From assembly GCA_041745535.1 (NCBI GenBank), contig JBGTIS010000171.1, positions 1-64,000 of the forward strand: a stretch of DNA of 64,000 nucleotides, given 5' to 3'. This document shows, piece after piece, positions 7,614 to 17,032 of the stretch. Source of the stretch: JBGTIS01 sp041745535. GTDB taxonomy: Bacteria; Bacteroidota; Bacteroidia; Cytophagales; Cyclobacteriaceae. A program made the position numbers and the translations under genes. Positions within the stretch are counted from its first letter, which is position 1. Each line of letters begins with the position of its first letter. The notes under the pieces were generated by a model. The model had not been told where the DNA came from. It did not search any database and saw nothing but the letters and a program-made list of their open reading frames with translations.

Positions 7614-8768
7614 ATGGCAAACAAAAGTTTCGATCTGATTGTAGTGGGAGGTGGTGTTTTAGGTGTGTTCCATGCCTACCATGCATTAAAAAAAGGACTC
7701 AAAGTACTGCTTACAGAAAAAGATATCAGGCCACAGTCGGCTACCGTACGGAATTTTGGCCAGGTGGTACCTTCGGGTATGGCCGGCCGATGGTTTCATT
7801 ATGGCGTGCGGACTCTGGAAGTTTACCAGGAAATTCATCAGGAATTTGATATTACCCTGCGAAAAAACGGAAGCATTTACCTGGCTTCTGACCCCGATGA
7901 ACAGCAGTTGCTGCACGAAGCCAAACAAATTTTTGATACCCGAGGATATGCCTGCGAATTATGGTCGGGGCAGCAATGCCTGCAGCGATGGCCTGTATTA
8001 AAACCTTCCTATATCGTAGAAGGCTTGTATTTTCCTGATGAAGTTAGTGTTGATCCCGATATGATGATCCATCGGGTAATTGCTTTTATGCAGGAAAAAT
8101 TTCCTGATTTTGTGTATAAAAGTACCTGCGCGGCCCTGCACGTCGAAACCGGAAGTAATAAAGCCAGCCTTACTACTTCTCATGGACATACTTATGCCGC
8201 AAAGAAAATCATTGTTTGCAACGGATCTGAATTCCGTATTCTGTTTCCCGATTTATTCAACGACAGCAATCTGATTGTAAGCAAACTGCAAATGATGCGC
8301 ACCGTGCCCATGCCTGCGATCTCCTTACCGGGCAACATCCTGACGGGATTGTCTATCAGAAGGTATGAGTCTTTTGTAGAATGCCCTTCTTTTACTTCAT
8401 TGGAAACGCCCGCCCATTATGCCGAACTTAAAAAGTGGGGCATACACATTCTGTTTAAGCAGGCCGTAGATGGCAGCATTATTATTGGCGATTCGCATGA
8501 ATATGAGCCGGCAGGTAGTTGGGAAAACCTGGGTTTTCATGTGCAACAACATATTAATCAACTGGTGCTGGAAGAGGCTCAAAGAATTGTGAATTTTGAT
8601 ATCGGCAATATCAGCACCTCCTGGGCAGGTTATTACAGCCAGCATCCCAGGGAGATTTTTACACGCAATTTTGATAACACCATATACATTTTTACCGGCA
8701 TAGGTGGCAAAGGCATGACTTCCAGCGCGGGTTTCGCTGAAGAAAATATTAATGCCCTATTTGGCTGA
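7614..8768 (+). CDS. FAD-dependent oxidase of the TIGR03364 (phosphonate-associated) type
   Basis: The 384-residue DAO-type flavoprotein opens with the dinucleotide fold LIVVGGGVLGVFHAY (residues 8-22) followed by a glutamate-ended second strand (LLTEKD), and closes with TGIGGKGMTSS near the C terminus, which also contacts FAD. It resembles the glycine-oxidase-like clade repeatedly found beside phosphonate catabolic genes and thought to deaminate 2-aminoethylphosphonate relatives oxidatively. Such a reaction would give phosphonoacetaldehyde, the substrate of PhnY. No PhnW transaminase is in the window, so this enzyme may supply the aldehyde. The exact substrate is an inference. Confidence 0.8.
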   Translation: MANKSFDLIVVGGGVLGVFHAYHALKKGLKVLLTEKDIRPQSATVRNFGQVVPSGMAGRWFHYGVRTLEVYQEIHQEFDITLRKNGSIYLASDPDEQQLLHEAKQIFDTRGYACELWSGQQCLQRWPVLKPSYIVEGLYFPDEVSVDPDMMIHRVIAFMQEKFPDFVYKSTCAALHVETGSNKASLTTSHGHTYAAKKIIVCNGSEFRILFPDLFNDSNLIVSKLQMMRTVPMPAISLPGNILTGLSIRRYESFVECPSFTSLETPAHYAELKKWGIHILFKQAVDGSIIIGDSHEYEPAGSWENLGFHVQQHINQLVLEEAQRIVNFDIGNISTSWAGYYSQHPREIFTRNFDNTIYIFTGIGGKGMTSSAGFAEENINALFG

Positions 8769-8775
8769 TCCGCCT

Positions 8776-9603
8776 TCAGTCTTCTGGTAAAATAGCTATA
8801 ATCCGGAGGGGGGCACCGCTTCCCCCTTTTATTTTCATGGGTAGGGCAACCAAAACGAAATCCCGCAGGGGCAACTGGTCCATGTGGGCCACGTTCTCAA
8901 AAGCCGGAATATTTTCTTTGAGAAGTGTCTGGTGCGTTTCAAAAAGCCGCGACTGCCCATAATCAATGCTGGGTGTGTCAAGACCTATGGCTTTGATAGC
9001 CCGATTGCTTATAAGCCATTGGGCGGCCTCAGGATGCAGGCCGGGGAAGTGCAATTGGGCAACGCCTTCCGCTCCCCGCTGGTCAGTTCCCATATACCGG
9101 ATGCGGTTTGGCCAGTAGCGCCCATAGCCTGTTCGGAGTAATACGATGGTACCCTCCGGAATCTGCCCGTGCTCTGCCTCCCACTGTTCAAAGTCTGCTA
9201 CCGACACCTGATAATCAGGCGCATTGCCTGCGGCTTCGCTTACGTCGATCACCACACCCGGGCCGATCAGGTTTTCCAGCGGAATCGCATCCACTGTTTG
9301 GCGCCCTTCGGCAAAATGGATGGGCGCATCCAGATGTGTACCGCCATGTTCTGCCGCACAAAAGGTATTGGCGGTGTAGTAATAACCTTTTTCAGTGTAC
9401 CCCTCAGCGGCCTTATCAAGCATAAATCCTTCCTCAGTAGGCCAGTAAATGGTGCTGCTGTCGTAAGCGTAGGTCAGGTCAATGAACTTACCTGAGCGCA
9501 GAGAAGAAATGTACCGGGAACTTTCAGTAGTGCGTTCCTGCTGCCGCGATTGGGTACACATGCCAAACAGGATAAGGAGAAGTGGTAAGCATTTTGTTTT
9601 CAT
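8776..9603 (-). CDS. Cyclase-family (kynurenine-formamidase-like) lipoprotein
   Basis: This 275-residue protein has an N-terminal hydrophobic leader ending at C16 (LILFGMC), a plausible lipoprotein signal. The metal-binding signature HGGTHLDAPIHF is at residues 86-97, as in the cyclase/formamidase fold that hydrolyses amide or lactone bonds with Mn or Zn. A second conserved block, IKAIGLDTPSIDYG, lies near 195-210. Its stop is 7 bp from that of the FAD oxidase, so the two genes converge. The substrate is unknown. An extracytoplasmic, lipid-anchored place is inferred from the leader. Confidence 0.85.
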   Translation of the reverse strand: MKTKCLPLLLILFGMCTQSRQQERTTESSRYISSLRSGKFIDLTYAYDSSTIYWPTEEGFMLDKAAEGYTEKGYYYTANTFCAAEHGGTHLDAPIHFAEGRQTVDAIPLENLIGPGVVIDVSEAAGNAPDYQVSVADFEQWEAEHGQIPEGTIVLLRTGYGRYWPNRIRYMGTDQRGAEGVAQLHFPGLHPEAAQWLISNRAIKAIGLDTPSIDYGQSRLFETHQTLLKENIPAFENVAHMDQLPLRDFVLVALPMKIKGGSGAPLRIIAILPED

Positions 9604-9753
9604 GGCTGCTCGTAGTTGAGAAAATAAAACCTTCTTTTAAAAAGAAAAAAATATATAAAAGGAGTGTGATTTTCTACTATTCATTAAGGCACTGCTCTAC
9701 GTTTTTTTATGCTATTTTATTGTTTAGTAAGCCTTTGAAACCAAAACAGCGTT

Positions 9754-10020
9754 TTATGAGGAGTAGTGATCTTGTTGGGCTTTCACAAACGCCCGTAGCG
9801 CATTATTGATCCGGCTTTGATAACCTTTGCCTTTTTCCCTGAAAAAATCTAATATATCTTTATCCAGCCGAATTGTAATGCGTTCTTTTTCTTCATCGTC
9901 AGTCTCCTGGCCGTAGTTTTGCCAGAGAGCTTCTTTGAACCATTCGGCATTCAGCCGAGAAGCCGCATCAGAGTCTTCATCAATAGCCTTTTCAATGTCT
10001 TCATCCGTCAGGGCATCCAC
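9754..10020 (-). CDS. brnA: BrnA-family antitoxin, orphaned
   Basis: The 88-residue frame shows the BrnA pattern: an acidic N-terminal part (DALTDEDIEKAIDEDSD) and a C-terminal ribbon-helix-helix, ERITIRLDKDILDFFREKGK, that would bind DNA. The first usable start is GTG at 10020, but homologous sequence (LKHLKSKTDWDK) continues upstream in frame without any ATG, GTG or TTG before the stop. The normal start has therefore been lost in the deletion that destroyed the brnT gene upstream. It may still be translated from GTG or may be silent. Confidence 0.7.
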   Translation of the reverse strand: MDALTDEDIEKAIDEDSDAASRLNAEWFKEALWQNYGQETDDEEKERITIRLDKDILDFFREKGKGYQSRINNALRAFVKAQQDHYSS

Positions 10021-10043
10021 TTTGTCCCAGTCGGTTTTACTTT

Positions 10044-10142
10044 TCAGATGTTTAAGGTCCTGCGAACTATACCTTCCACAAAATCAATGTTATGCTTAGC
10101 AATGTTGGTTTTATTCTTGTTTTCATACCATTCAAATTCCAT
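10044..10142 (-). pseudogene. brnT: Truncated BrnT toxin
   Basis: From ATG at 10142 the minus strand encodes MEFEWYENKNKTNIAKHNID, then FVEGIVRRTLNI and a stop, 32 residues in all. The opening is the typical BrnT start, but real BrnT toxins have about 90 residues. The sequence jumps from the N terminus straight into the BrnA frame, so an internal deletion removed most of the ribonuclease. The locus cannot make active toxin. Confidence 0.7.
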
Positions 10143-10392
10143 GTACTATTATATGCACAACGTATGTACATATACAAAGTTTTTTTCTAAATTTTTAGTT
10201 TCTTAAGAAGTTCTATATTAAAAATTTTTATATTTCTCTGGGATTACGCATCAACTATTTTGATCTTTTTGGATTTATTCCAGGAACCGGGTGTTTATAT
10301 AAGGGGTGTCACAATAAATGTGTTAAGTCATCTTTTTTGGATGATTTGTTTAATTCTAGTTTCTTTTTAATAATTGATTTAATATAAAAATT

Positions 10393-10575
10393 ATGAAAAC
10401 TACAAGTTCAAAAGATGGTAATTATGAAATACCGAGGGAGCAGAAATATTATTTATCCACAAATGGTAAAATTGATAAGAGTTTTAAAGGTAATAAAAGT
10501 CAATGCGATCGACAAGCGAAAAGCTATAGGGATAAAGGAGATAATGTTGAATATATTCATGAAGAAGAAGCTTAA
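10393..10575 (+). CDS. Small hypothetical protein, 60 residues
   Basis: The frame encodes a polar, lysine-rich protein (MKTTSSKDGNYEIPREQKYY...) ending in EYIHEEEA. It starts with ATG after an AT-rich, promoter-like leader. The central part (KSQCDRQAKSYRDKGDNVEY) has natural composition and a lone cysteine. I do not recognise a family. It stands alone between the BrnTA remnant and the insertion-sequence wreckage. Confidence 0.45.
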   Translation: MKTTSSKDGNYEIPREQKYYLSTNGKIDKSFKGNKSQCDRQAKSYRDKGDNVEYIHEEEA

Positions 10576-10916
10576 ATACTTATGAGTATACCAAAGAAAA
10601 ATTCATAATGTATAAGCTTGACTTTAGCATTTTGCAAAGTGTTATTTGAAACTGAAGATAACCCTATTCAGGTTACTGAAGTACATTATTTTGGTAGGAT
10701 ATATCCTCCCTATTTAATTTTTAACCTCATGTCTGAAAAGTGATGTTTAAAATTAATATACATCAAGCGACAGGTAGACAATCCGCAAGACAATAAATTA
10801 TAATACATTGGTTTTCAGAACATTAAGATTTTATTTAAAGTAGACATTATTATCTTTCAAAGCTTAATAATTTTGCAAAGTTAAAAGAGAACAAGAACTC
10901 TCAGGAATGTGTAAAT
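10576..10916. other. AT-rich spacer left of the broken insertion sequence
   Basis: No gene is visible in these 341 bp. The 11-mer TTTTGCAAAGT occurs twice (near 10630 and 10871). It could belong to an end of the insertion sequence, but its right end is lost, so inverted repeats cannot be compared. Confidence 0.3.
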
Positions 10917-10940
10917 TTGGATTGGCTAAAATTCAAATTT

Positions 10941-12290
10941 ATGATAACGATTCCTAAAGAGTTCCGCAAGCAAATATCATCATTTGCCCCTTTGTTTACC
11001 AGAAAAGTTTTTAAACATGTCAAAATTTTGCTTATGGGTTCAATATTAGTAGTTGGAAGACGAACTGTATGCAGTGCGCTACGAGCTATGGGATTAGAGC
11101 AAAAGAAACGGTTTCACAAGTATCACCGAGTATTAAGTCAGGCCAAATGGTCAGTTTTTCAAGCAGGTCGTATTCTTTTGGAATTACTGATAAATAACTT
11201 TGTGTCAGATTCTGAATCTCTAGTATTTGGTATTGATGAAAGAGCGACGATGGGGCCACCGCGCGGTAGAAAAATAAATGCTCGTGGTGTCTATAGAGAT
11301 GCTGTTGGTTCCAGCCATAGCTATTTTGTCAAGTGCAGCGACCGACGCCCGGTGGTTTACGCTGGATGGGTCTGATGTTGCCGACTCCAGTCAGTTGGAC
11401 CAAACGTATATGGGCACTACCTTTTTTAACTGTACTTGCACCTTCTGAGCGTTATTATCGGCAAAGGAATAAAAAGCAAAAAAAACTTACCGACTGGGCT
11501 AGACAGATGCTATTACAACTAAAGCGCTGGTTACCAGATCGCCAAGTTATTATCGTCGCTGATAGCTCTTACGCTTGCTATACATTACTAGACGCTGTAC
11601 GTGCCTGTGTTTGTATGATTACACCTTTGCGATTAGATTAGATGCCAGATTATTTGATGTTCCTCCTCTACAGCCTGATGGTAAAAGAGGACCCAAGCCT
11701 AAGATTGGAAAGCGGCAGCCAACCCTTAAGCAAAGACTTGAGCAGGATGCTACCCAATGGCAAACTATAATCATACCGCAATGGTATGGACAAAGCAATA
11801 AAACAATGCGAATAGCTACGGGAAATGCCCTGTGGTACAAGAGCAATGACCCCTTTGGTACCTTTACGTTGGGTGCTAGTTAAAGATCCTACCGGGCAAT
11901 TAGCCCCTCATGCTTTGTTATGTACTGATTTAGAAAAAGATGCTCAAAACATTATTAATTACTTTATTCGTCGCTGGACTATAGAAGTAACTTTTGAAGA
12001 AACCAGAAGACATTTAGGACCGGGTCGGGCGGTGGAATCTCAGAGGCAATGGAGTGACTTAGCTATTGCCAGGACTACTCCTGTGCTAATGGGACTGTTT
12101 AGTCTTGTCAACTTATGGGCAGATAAACTACAAAAACAACAAGGAATTGAAGCCCAATGTAGTGCGTGGTATTTAAAAAAGCACCCTACTTTCTCAGATG
12201 CCATTGCTTTAGTAAGACAGCGGATTTGGAGCAAACAGAAATTTTTAACCTCGAGCTCTCAGACAGAGGTTAATAATTTAATAGTAATAC
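10941..12290 (+). pseudogene. IS701-like DDE transposase, three frameshifts
   Basis: The fragments join into one transposase: LVFGIDER with RGRKINARGVYRD, then GLRWMGLMLPTPVSW, WALPFLTVLAPSERYYR, VIIVADSSYA, IIPQWYG, LRWVLVKDPTGQ, RRWTIEVTFEE and QRQWSDLAIARTTP. These are the blocks of the IS701-type DDE endonuclease. Three lesions break it: about 14 extra GC-rich bases near 11337-11350, a duplicated TTAGA near 11634-11642, and a one-base change at a C run near 11852. Its 3' end runs into another transposase in opposite orientation. The likely start is ATG at 10941. Confidence 0.8.
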
Positions 12291-13144
12291 CCAGTTCATT
12301 GACCAGTTTTTGAAGTTCTTTTTTAAAAAGCCGATTGCTTGAACCATTTGACCCTCCGCCATCACAGAGGATCAATATAGGGTTTTCTTTGCTGTAACGA
12401 TGCTGTACATTATGAAGCCACCAAGCTTTCAGGCAATCAGTGGCAAACTCGGCAGTATCTGCCGATATGCCTAAGTGTAAGTGCCCTTCCTGGCGTCGCG
12501 GGTCATAAATGCCATGAGGCACTAAGGGTCCTTTCGCAAAACTGTTATAATCGTGATCATAGCTTACTTGGGCTGCTTGCCCATAGGTGCTGCCTAGACG
12601 ATAAAAATTGCCCAGATACTCTTTTTTCTTTACATCCATACTCAACACAGCATAACCTTTTGCCACATATTGTTTTTGAAGGCTTTCTATTTTCTCAAAT
12701 TGCTCATTACGATTGGCTACTGTTTTCATGGTTTGCGGTTTGGCTATCTTTCGCTTTCCCAACAACCTTTTGATGATCTTTTTACCTACCTTATAACCCA
12801 TCTCTAGTAGTTTAGCTCCTATCTCTGGCATATTCAAATATGTCCAACGCTGCTCATTTTGGGGTTCTCCGCCTGTGTAAGTATCCAGAATACGCGAGAA
12901 ACTTGCCTCCAGACTTGGACCATATCTTTCTTCTGCTTTCTTACGACCTCCCCCTACTTGCCTTATCCTTGCTTTTGGGCAGGAAGCCTTTTTTTATCTC
13001 CTCTATTCCACGCGCTACCGTTTTTTCGCTTATCCCAAACAAGCTTGACACATAGCTTATACCGCCATGTCCTAATTTTATGGCTTCTATGGCCGCATAA
13101 TGGCGTTGTGTTTTCTCATCCATCTGGCTATACACATATAGCAT
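12275..13144 (-). pseudogene. ISAzo13-family transposase, truncated and frameshifted
   Basis: The N-terminal frame (12941-13144) has RRHYAA-like sequence QRHYAAIEAIKLGHGGISYV and a helix-turn-helix. The second frame (12259-12940) holds GPLVPHGIYDPRRQEGHLHL and ILCDGGGSNGSS, the DDE core typical of ISAzo13. One base too many near 12950, at SRGGRKK, separates the frames. The C-terminal third, after LVNELGITI, is missing where the element meets the IS701-like gene. The copy cannot be active. Confidence 0.75.
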
Positions 13145-13524
13145 ATCTTCTATAACTTTACTATAGCTTTGCGTTTTTAATCCCTTTTTTTCTCTTTGAA
13201 GATAAAACTGAAATTTATAAATCAGACACTTATTTTTAACTTGTCACTTAGTGCACGGCAGTGGATGCCCTGCGTTTGAATAGTTGTCTGTACAATCGTT
13301 AACTCTAAGGCGCAGGGCTTCCAGCTCTGATGCCCATCAATGGATGATAGGACTCTGTCCGATTCATAACTGATAAAGCTATTTGGGAAAGACAATATTA
13401 ATAAATTTCATAAGCTGCTCCACTAACGGACGGATTCTTGGCTTTCATGTTTAGCAAAGGGCAGTGGATGCTATAAATGTCAAAATATTGTTATTTTGTT
13501 GTCTGTTGCCTCAGCGTTGAAACC
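13145..13524. other. Spacer right of the ISAzo13 remnant
   Basis: The ISAzo13 frame continues open for about 100 bp upstream of 13144 but without ATG. The rest shows no gene. A 12-bp sequence, GGCAGTGGATGC, occurs at 13257-13268 and 13460-13471, possibly residual element ends, with nothing else to support that. Confidence 0.3.
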
Positions 13525-14148
13525 TTATTGCGCGAAGTCCTTTAGGATAAGATCAAGTTGGGCAAGGGGCTGCCTGAATCTTTTTTTGTTTTCTGCCACG
13601 ATAGCTGCCATACAAGACGCCAAAGTGATTAAAAAACACACGATTGCCGCTATTGGATAGGCGTTAACACCTCCTGGCAGATAAATTCTGAAAAAAATCC
13701 AGATCAGAATAGCGGAGCTGAGTGGGATCAGGATCAGTTCATACTTTCTTTTGAACCTGTAAAAACTTGCCAGTAGCGCATGCTGTTGGCTTACATATTC
13801 GTAAATGGGTAATCCCGCGGTGTGCTCGTTATCTACTTTTAGTATTGCCATGCGCTTGAATTTGTTCAGAAGCATTACAGTGAATGGCACATAAAGCAGC
13901 GTACAGAAAATGCTTATGAGCGACACGGGGGTATCTGCCCAATATTTAACCATCACATGCGACAGTAAGGCATACACAATAATCTGGAGCGTAAACGATG
14001 CCCAAAAATATTTCATACTAATGTGCTGCTGCTGTTTGGCCCTTTGTTTAATAATTTTCCGCAACGATTCTTCGTTAAAGGAATCGGTGCCGGAAGTTAC
14101 TGCCTTGTTTTGGGACCAGCTTTTTTTGAATTCTTCAATGTTTTCCAT
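13525..14148 (-). CDS. Four-helix membrane protein linked to an ECF sigma factor
   Basis: The 207-residue protein has a polar N-terminal 45 residues and four hydrophobic segments at about 46-66, 73-96, 136-153 and 160-185. Its start overlaps the end of the sigma factor gene by 14 bp, so the two are translated together. The position is that of an anti-sigma factor, and a short cytoplasmic N-terminal domain ahead of membrane helices would fit, but I see no ZAS or FecR motif. Membrane partner or anti-sigma regulator is an inference from context. Confidence 0.75.
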   Translation of the reverse strand: MENIEEFKKSWSQNKAVTSGTDSFNEESLRKIIKQRAKQQQHISMKYFWASFTLQIIVYALLSHVMVKYWADTPVSLISIFCTLLYVPFTVMLLNKFKRMAILKVDNEHTAGLPIYEYVSQQHALLASFYRFKRKYELILIPLSSAILIWIFFRIYLPGGVNAYPIAAIVCFLITLASCMAAIVAENKKRFRQPLAQLDLILKDFAQ

Positions 14149-14650
14149 CTTCGGTTATATTTGTTTTTTTCCTTATTTGTGCTTCAATATCTTTTTTAAT
14201 TCTTACCAGTCGTACACTGATGTTGGATTTAGAAAGCCCGGTAACATCAGCGATCTCTTCGTAACTCATGTCTTCCAGGTATAAAAGAATAATGCTTTTA
14301 TTAACAGCGGATAACCCTTCTATTGCTTTGTAGAGCATCGCTGTATTTTCATGCTGGTTATCCGCGTTAACAGATATCAGGTGATGTTCGGGGATGATCG
14401 CTTCATTTTTGTTTCTTTTGCTTTTTCTCAGATAAGTGAGTGCCGTATTCAGGCATACCCGGTACATCCAGGTAGAAAATTTGGCATTTGCTTTAAAGTT
14501 TGGAAACGATCTCCATAACTGGTACATCATTTCCTGCAACACATCTTCACGCTCATCAGAGCCTGTAAAGTAAATTTCGCGTACCTTACGCGCGATGCCA
14601 ATGTTTTGGTTAACCTGCTGAATAAATTTATGATCTAATGGCGCTTCCAT
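14135..14650 (-). CDS. ECF RNA polymerase sigma factor
   Basis: The 171-residue protein has region 2 (EDVLQEMMYQLWRSFPNFK, STWMYRVCLNTALTYLRKSK) at about 35-90 and region 4 (MSYEEIADVTGLSKSNISVR) at 127-146. It matches the SigW/RpoE-like extracytoplasmic function group. It is the first gene of a two-gene operon with a membrane protein. It probably directs a small regulon that responds to an envelope signal. Confidence 0.9.
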   Translation of the reverse strand: MEAPLDHKFIQQVNQNIGIARKVREIYFTGSDEREDVLQEMMYQLWRSFPNFKANAKFSTWMYRVCLNTALTYLRKSKRNKNEAIIPEHHLISVNADNQHENTAMLYKAIEGLSAVNKSIILLYLEDMSYEEIADVTGLSKSNISVRLVRIKKDIEAQIRKKTNITEDGKH

Positions 14651-14989
14651 CTTATGAGCTTTTCATTTAATCCAATACATTAGTCTTAGTTGAATAAAAA
14701 AAACTACACTTCGCTTCATTTTTTTTATAGGAAGAAGTTTTTGTATAAGCAGATTTAGTTGACCAACCTGCCCATTACCCATAATTTAGCAGAAGTTCAC
14801 AAGCAGACCTATCTAATAACCGCTCCCGAGAATTTCAATGGCTACCCAAATCTTATCCATATTACAAATGGTTGGACCAGTATAGTTTTGTATGCCACTG
14901 AAAAAATATGTCATTCGGCAAAAATACAGGTCATACGTTCCTCAAGTTTTTCTTTTATTTATTTCGAGCGCGGCAATTATTACACAATG
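14651..14989. other. Intergenic region between divergent sigma factor and atpD
   Basis: No convincing gene lies in this AT-rich stretch. The plus-strand frames at 14759-15058 and 14908-15102 have odd composition, lack ATG or a ribosome site, and overlap the atpD promoter. Confidence 0.45.
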
Positions 14990-15021
14990 TTTGGCAATGC
15001 ACCTTCAATAGCGTATTTTTG
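14990..15021 (+). promoter_or_regulatory. atpD promoter (TTTG-N20-TATTTTTG)
   Basis: TTTG at 14990-14993 and TATTTTTG at 15014-15021, separated by 20 bp, fit the Bacteroidota -33/-7 consensus. Transcription would start about 100 bp before the atpD ATG. No other nearby pair fits as well. Confidence 0.55.
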
Positions 15022-15126
15022 CGCTTTATTCAAAAACACGCGGCCAGCGAAGTGCTGATTAGTAAGTATTTTCAGTTCGTATGGCTTGTTAAAAACAATT
15101 AAACTCATAATTAATCAGAAAACTTA

Positions 15127-16635
15127 ATGGCAAATATCGGAAAAGTAGTTCAGGTGATTGGCCCGGTGGTAGACGTAAGCTTTGCAAGTGAGAGCGCCAA
15201 ATTACCCAATATTCTGGATGCGCTTACTATCGAAAAAGCGGATGGCTCTAAATTGGTGCTGGAATGCCAGCAGCATTTGGGCGAAGACCGTGTACGGACC
15301 ATCGCCATGGAAAGTACAGAAGGCCTGGTAAGGGGAACCGACGTAATTGACACCGGCAAACCTATCGCTATGCCCACTGGCGAAGGCATAAAAGGGCGAC
15401 TTTTTAATGTAATTGGTGAAGCCATCGATGGGTTAAAACAACCTGTAAGTGAGGGTGACCGTCCTATTCACAGTGCACCTCCCCGATATGAAGACCTTTC
15501 TACTTCTACCGAAGTGCTTTTTACCGGTATCAAAGTAATCGACTTGCTGGAACCTTACTCAAAAGGTGGTAAAATTGGTTTATTTGGTGGTGCTGGGGTA
15601 GGAAAAACCGTACTGATCCAGGAACTGATTAACAATATTGCCAAAGCTTATTCTGGTGTTTCGGTGTTTGCCGGTGTCGGCGAACGTACCCGCGAAGGAA
15701 ATGACCTGATGCGGGAAATGATTGAATCGGGCATCATTAATTATGGTGAGGAATTCATGAAGTCGATGGAAAAAGGCGGTTGGGATCTGTCTAAGGTAAA
15801 TCTGAAAGAATTAGAAAGCTCTAAAGCTACTTTCGTTTTCGGGCAGATGAACGAGCCTCCCGGTGCCCGTGCTCGCGTAGCCCTTTCAGGATTAACCCTG
15901 GCTGAGTATTTCCGCGATGGCGACGGAACCGGAAAAGCACGTGACATTCTGTTCTTTATCGATAACATTTTCCGTTTTACCCAGGCAGGTTCAGAAGTAT
16001 CAGCCCTGTTAGGCCGGATGCCTTCCGCGGTGGGATATCAGCCCACATTAGCTACCGAAATGGGAGCCATGCAGGAACGTATTACTTCTACCAAAAAAGG
16101 ATCTATCACCTCAGTACAGGCCGTATATGTTCCTGCTGATGACTTGACAGACCCTGCTCCGGCTACAACTTTCGCCCACCTGGATGCTACTACGGTACTT
16201 TCCCGTAAAATTTCAGAATTAGGTATTTATCCGGCTGTTGACCCGCTGGATTCTACTTCCCGTATCCTGAGTGCCGAAGTACTGGGCAACGAACATTACG
16301 ACTGTGCGCAGCGGGTTAAAGAAATTCTGCAACGCTATAAAGAACTTCAGGATATTATCGCTATTCTGGGTATGGACGAACTGTCTGACGAAGACAAGCA
16401 GGTAGTATACCGCGCCAGAAGGGTACAGCGTTTCCTGTCGCAGCCTTTCTTTGTGGCCGAGCAGTTCACCGGTATTCCCGGCGTTCTGGTAGATATCAAA
16501 GATACGATTAAAGGCTTCAACATGATTATGGATGGTGAGTTAGATCACTTACCTGAAATGGCATTCAACCTGGTAGGATCTATCGAGCAGGCCATTGAAA
16601 AAGGCGAGAAAATGGTAGCGGAAGCCAATCAGTAA
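15127..16635 (+). CDS. atpD: F1F0 ATP synthase subunit beta
   Basis: The 502-residue catalytic beta subunit has the P-loop GGAGVGKT at 154-161, the GERTREGNDLMREM block, the Walker B region ILFFIDNIFRFTQAGSEVSA, and the LLGRMPSAVGYQPTLATEMG signature. It is about 40 residues longer than the E. coli protein because of an insert around residues 208-230 (EEFMKSMEKGGWDLSKVNLK), as is usual in Bacteroidota. It is followed by atpC only. The other F1F0 genes must lie elsewhere, the normal split in this phylum. Confidence 0.98.
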   Translation: MANIGKVVQVIGPVVDVSFASESAKLPNILDALTIEKADGSKLVLECQQHLGEDRVRTIAMESTEGLVRGTDVIDTGKPIAMPTGEGIKGRLFNVIGEAIDGLKQPVSEGDRPIHSAPPRYEDLSTSTEVLFTGIKVIDLLEPYSKGGKIGLFGGAGVGKTVLIQELINNIAKAYSGVSVFAGVGERTREGNDLMREMIESGIINYGEEFMKSMEKGGWDLSKVNLKELESSKATFVFGQMNEPPGARARVALSGLTLAEYFRDGDGTGKARDILFFIDNIFRFTQAGSEVSALLGRMPSAVGYQPTLATEMGAMQERITSTKKGSITSVQAVYVPADDLTDPAPATTFAHLDATTVLSRKISELGIYPAVDPLDSTSRILSAEVLGNEHYDCAQRVKEILQRYKELQDIIAILGMDELSDEDKQVVYRARRVQRFLSQPFFVAEQFTGIPGVLVDIKDTIKGFNMIMDGELDHLPEMAFNLVGSIEQAIEKGEKMVAEANQ

Positions 16636-16699
16636 ATAAATAAAGGATGAGGTTCAACATAGTATGCTGAGCTTTATACTTTTAAAAATATCATAAAAT

Positions 16700-16948
16700 A
16701 TGTTTTTAGAAATTATTACTCCCGATCGCCATGTATTTGAAGGAGAGGTTGAATCAGCAACTTTTCCGGGCAGCAGTGGTTCATTCCAGGTACTCAGAAA
16801 CCATGCTCCGCTGATCAGTTCGCTGGCTAAAGGCGAAATTGTGTATCAAACCGCTTCCGGTAAAAGTTCGCTGGTGGTAGATGGCGGCGTGGTAGAGGTA
16901 CTGGATAACAGAATTACCGTACTGGCAGAAAAAGTGGTAGAAGACTAA
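16700..16948 (+). CDS. atpC: F1F0 ATP synthase subunit epsilon
   Basis: This 82-residue protein corresponds to the N-terminal beta-sandwich of epsilon (MFLEIITPDRHVFEGEVESA, FPGSSGSFQVLRNHAPLISS). The C-terminal helical hairpin that inhibits the enzyme in E. coli is absent, a known short form in Bacteroidota. It lies 64 bp after atpD and is followed by a strong terminator, so atpD-atpC form a two-gene unit. Confidence 0.93.
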   Translation: MFLEIITPDRHVFEGEVESATFPGSSGSFQVLRNHAPLISSLAKGEIVYQTASGKSSLVVDGGVVEVLDNRITVLAEKVVED

Positions 16949-16974
16949 CCAATCGTTTGAAAATATAAGCTGAA

Positions 16975-17003
16975 GCAAACTCTGAAAAGGGTTTGCTTTT
17001 TTT
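16975..17003 (+). terminator. Rho-independent terminator after atpC
   Basis: GCAAAC (16975-16980) pairs with GTTTGC (16991-16996) across a 10-base loop, and the right arm runs into seven T. It ends the atpDC transcript just before the convergent yraN gene. Confidence 0.75.
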
Positions 17004-17032
17004 ATTTCAGAAAGGTAGGATACATCGTCCTG

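Noticed and set aside
13257..13471. Direct repeat GGCAGTGGATGC as insertion-sequence ends or target duplication
   Set aside because: Only 12 bp, no matching element boundaries, and nothing mobile between the copies.
14759..15102. Small frames before atpD
   Set aside because: No ATG with a ribosome site, odd composition, and overlap with a good promoter.
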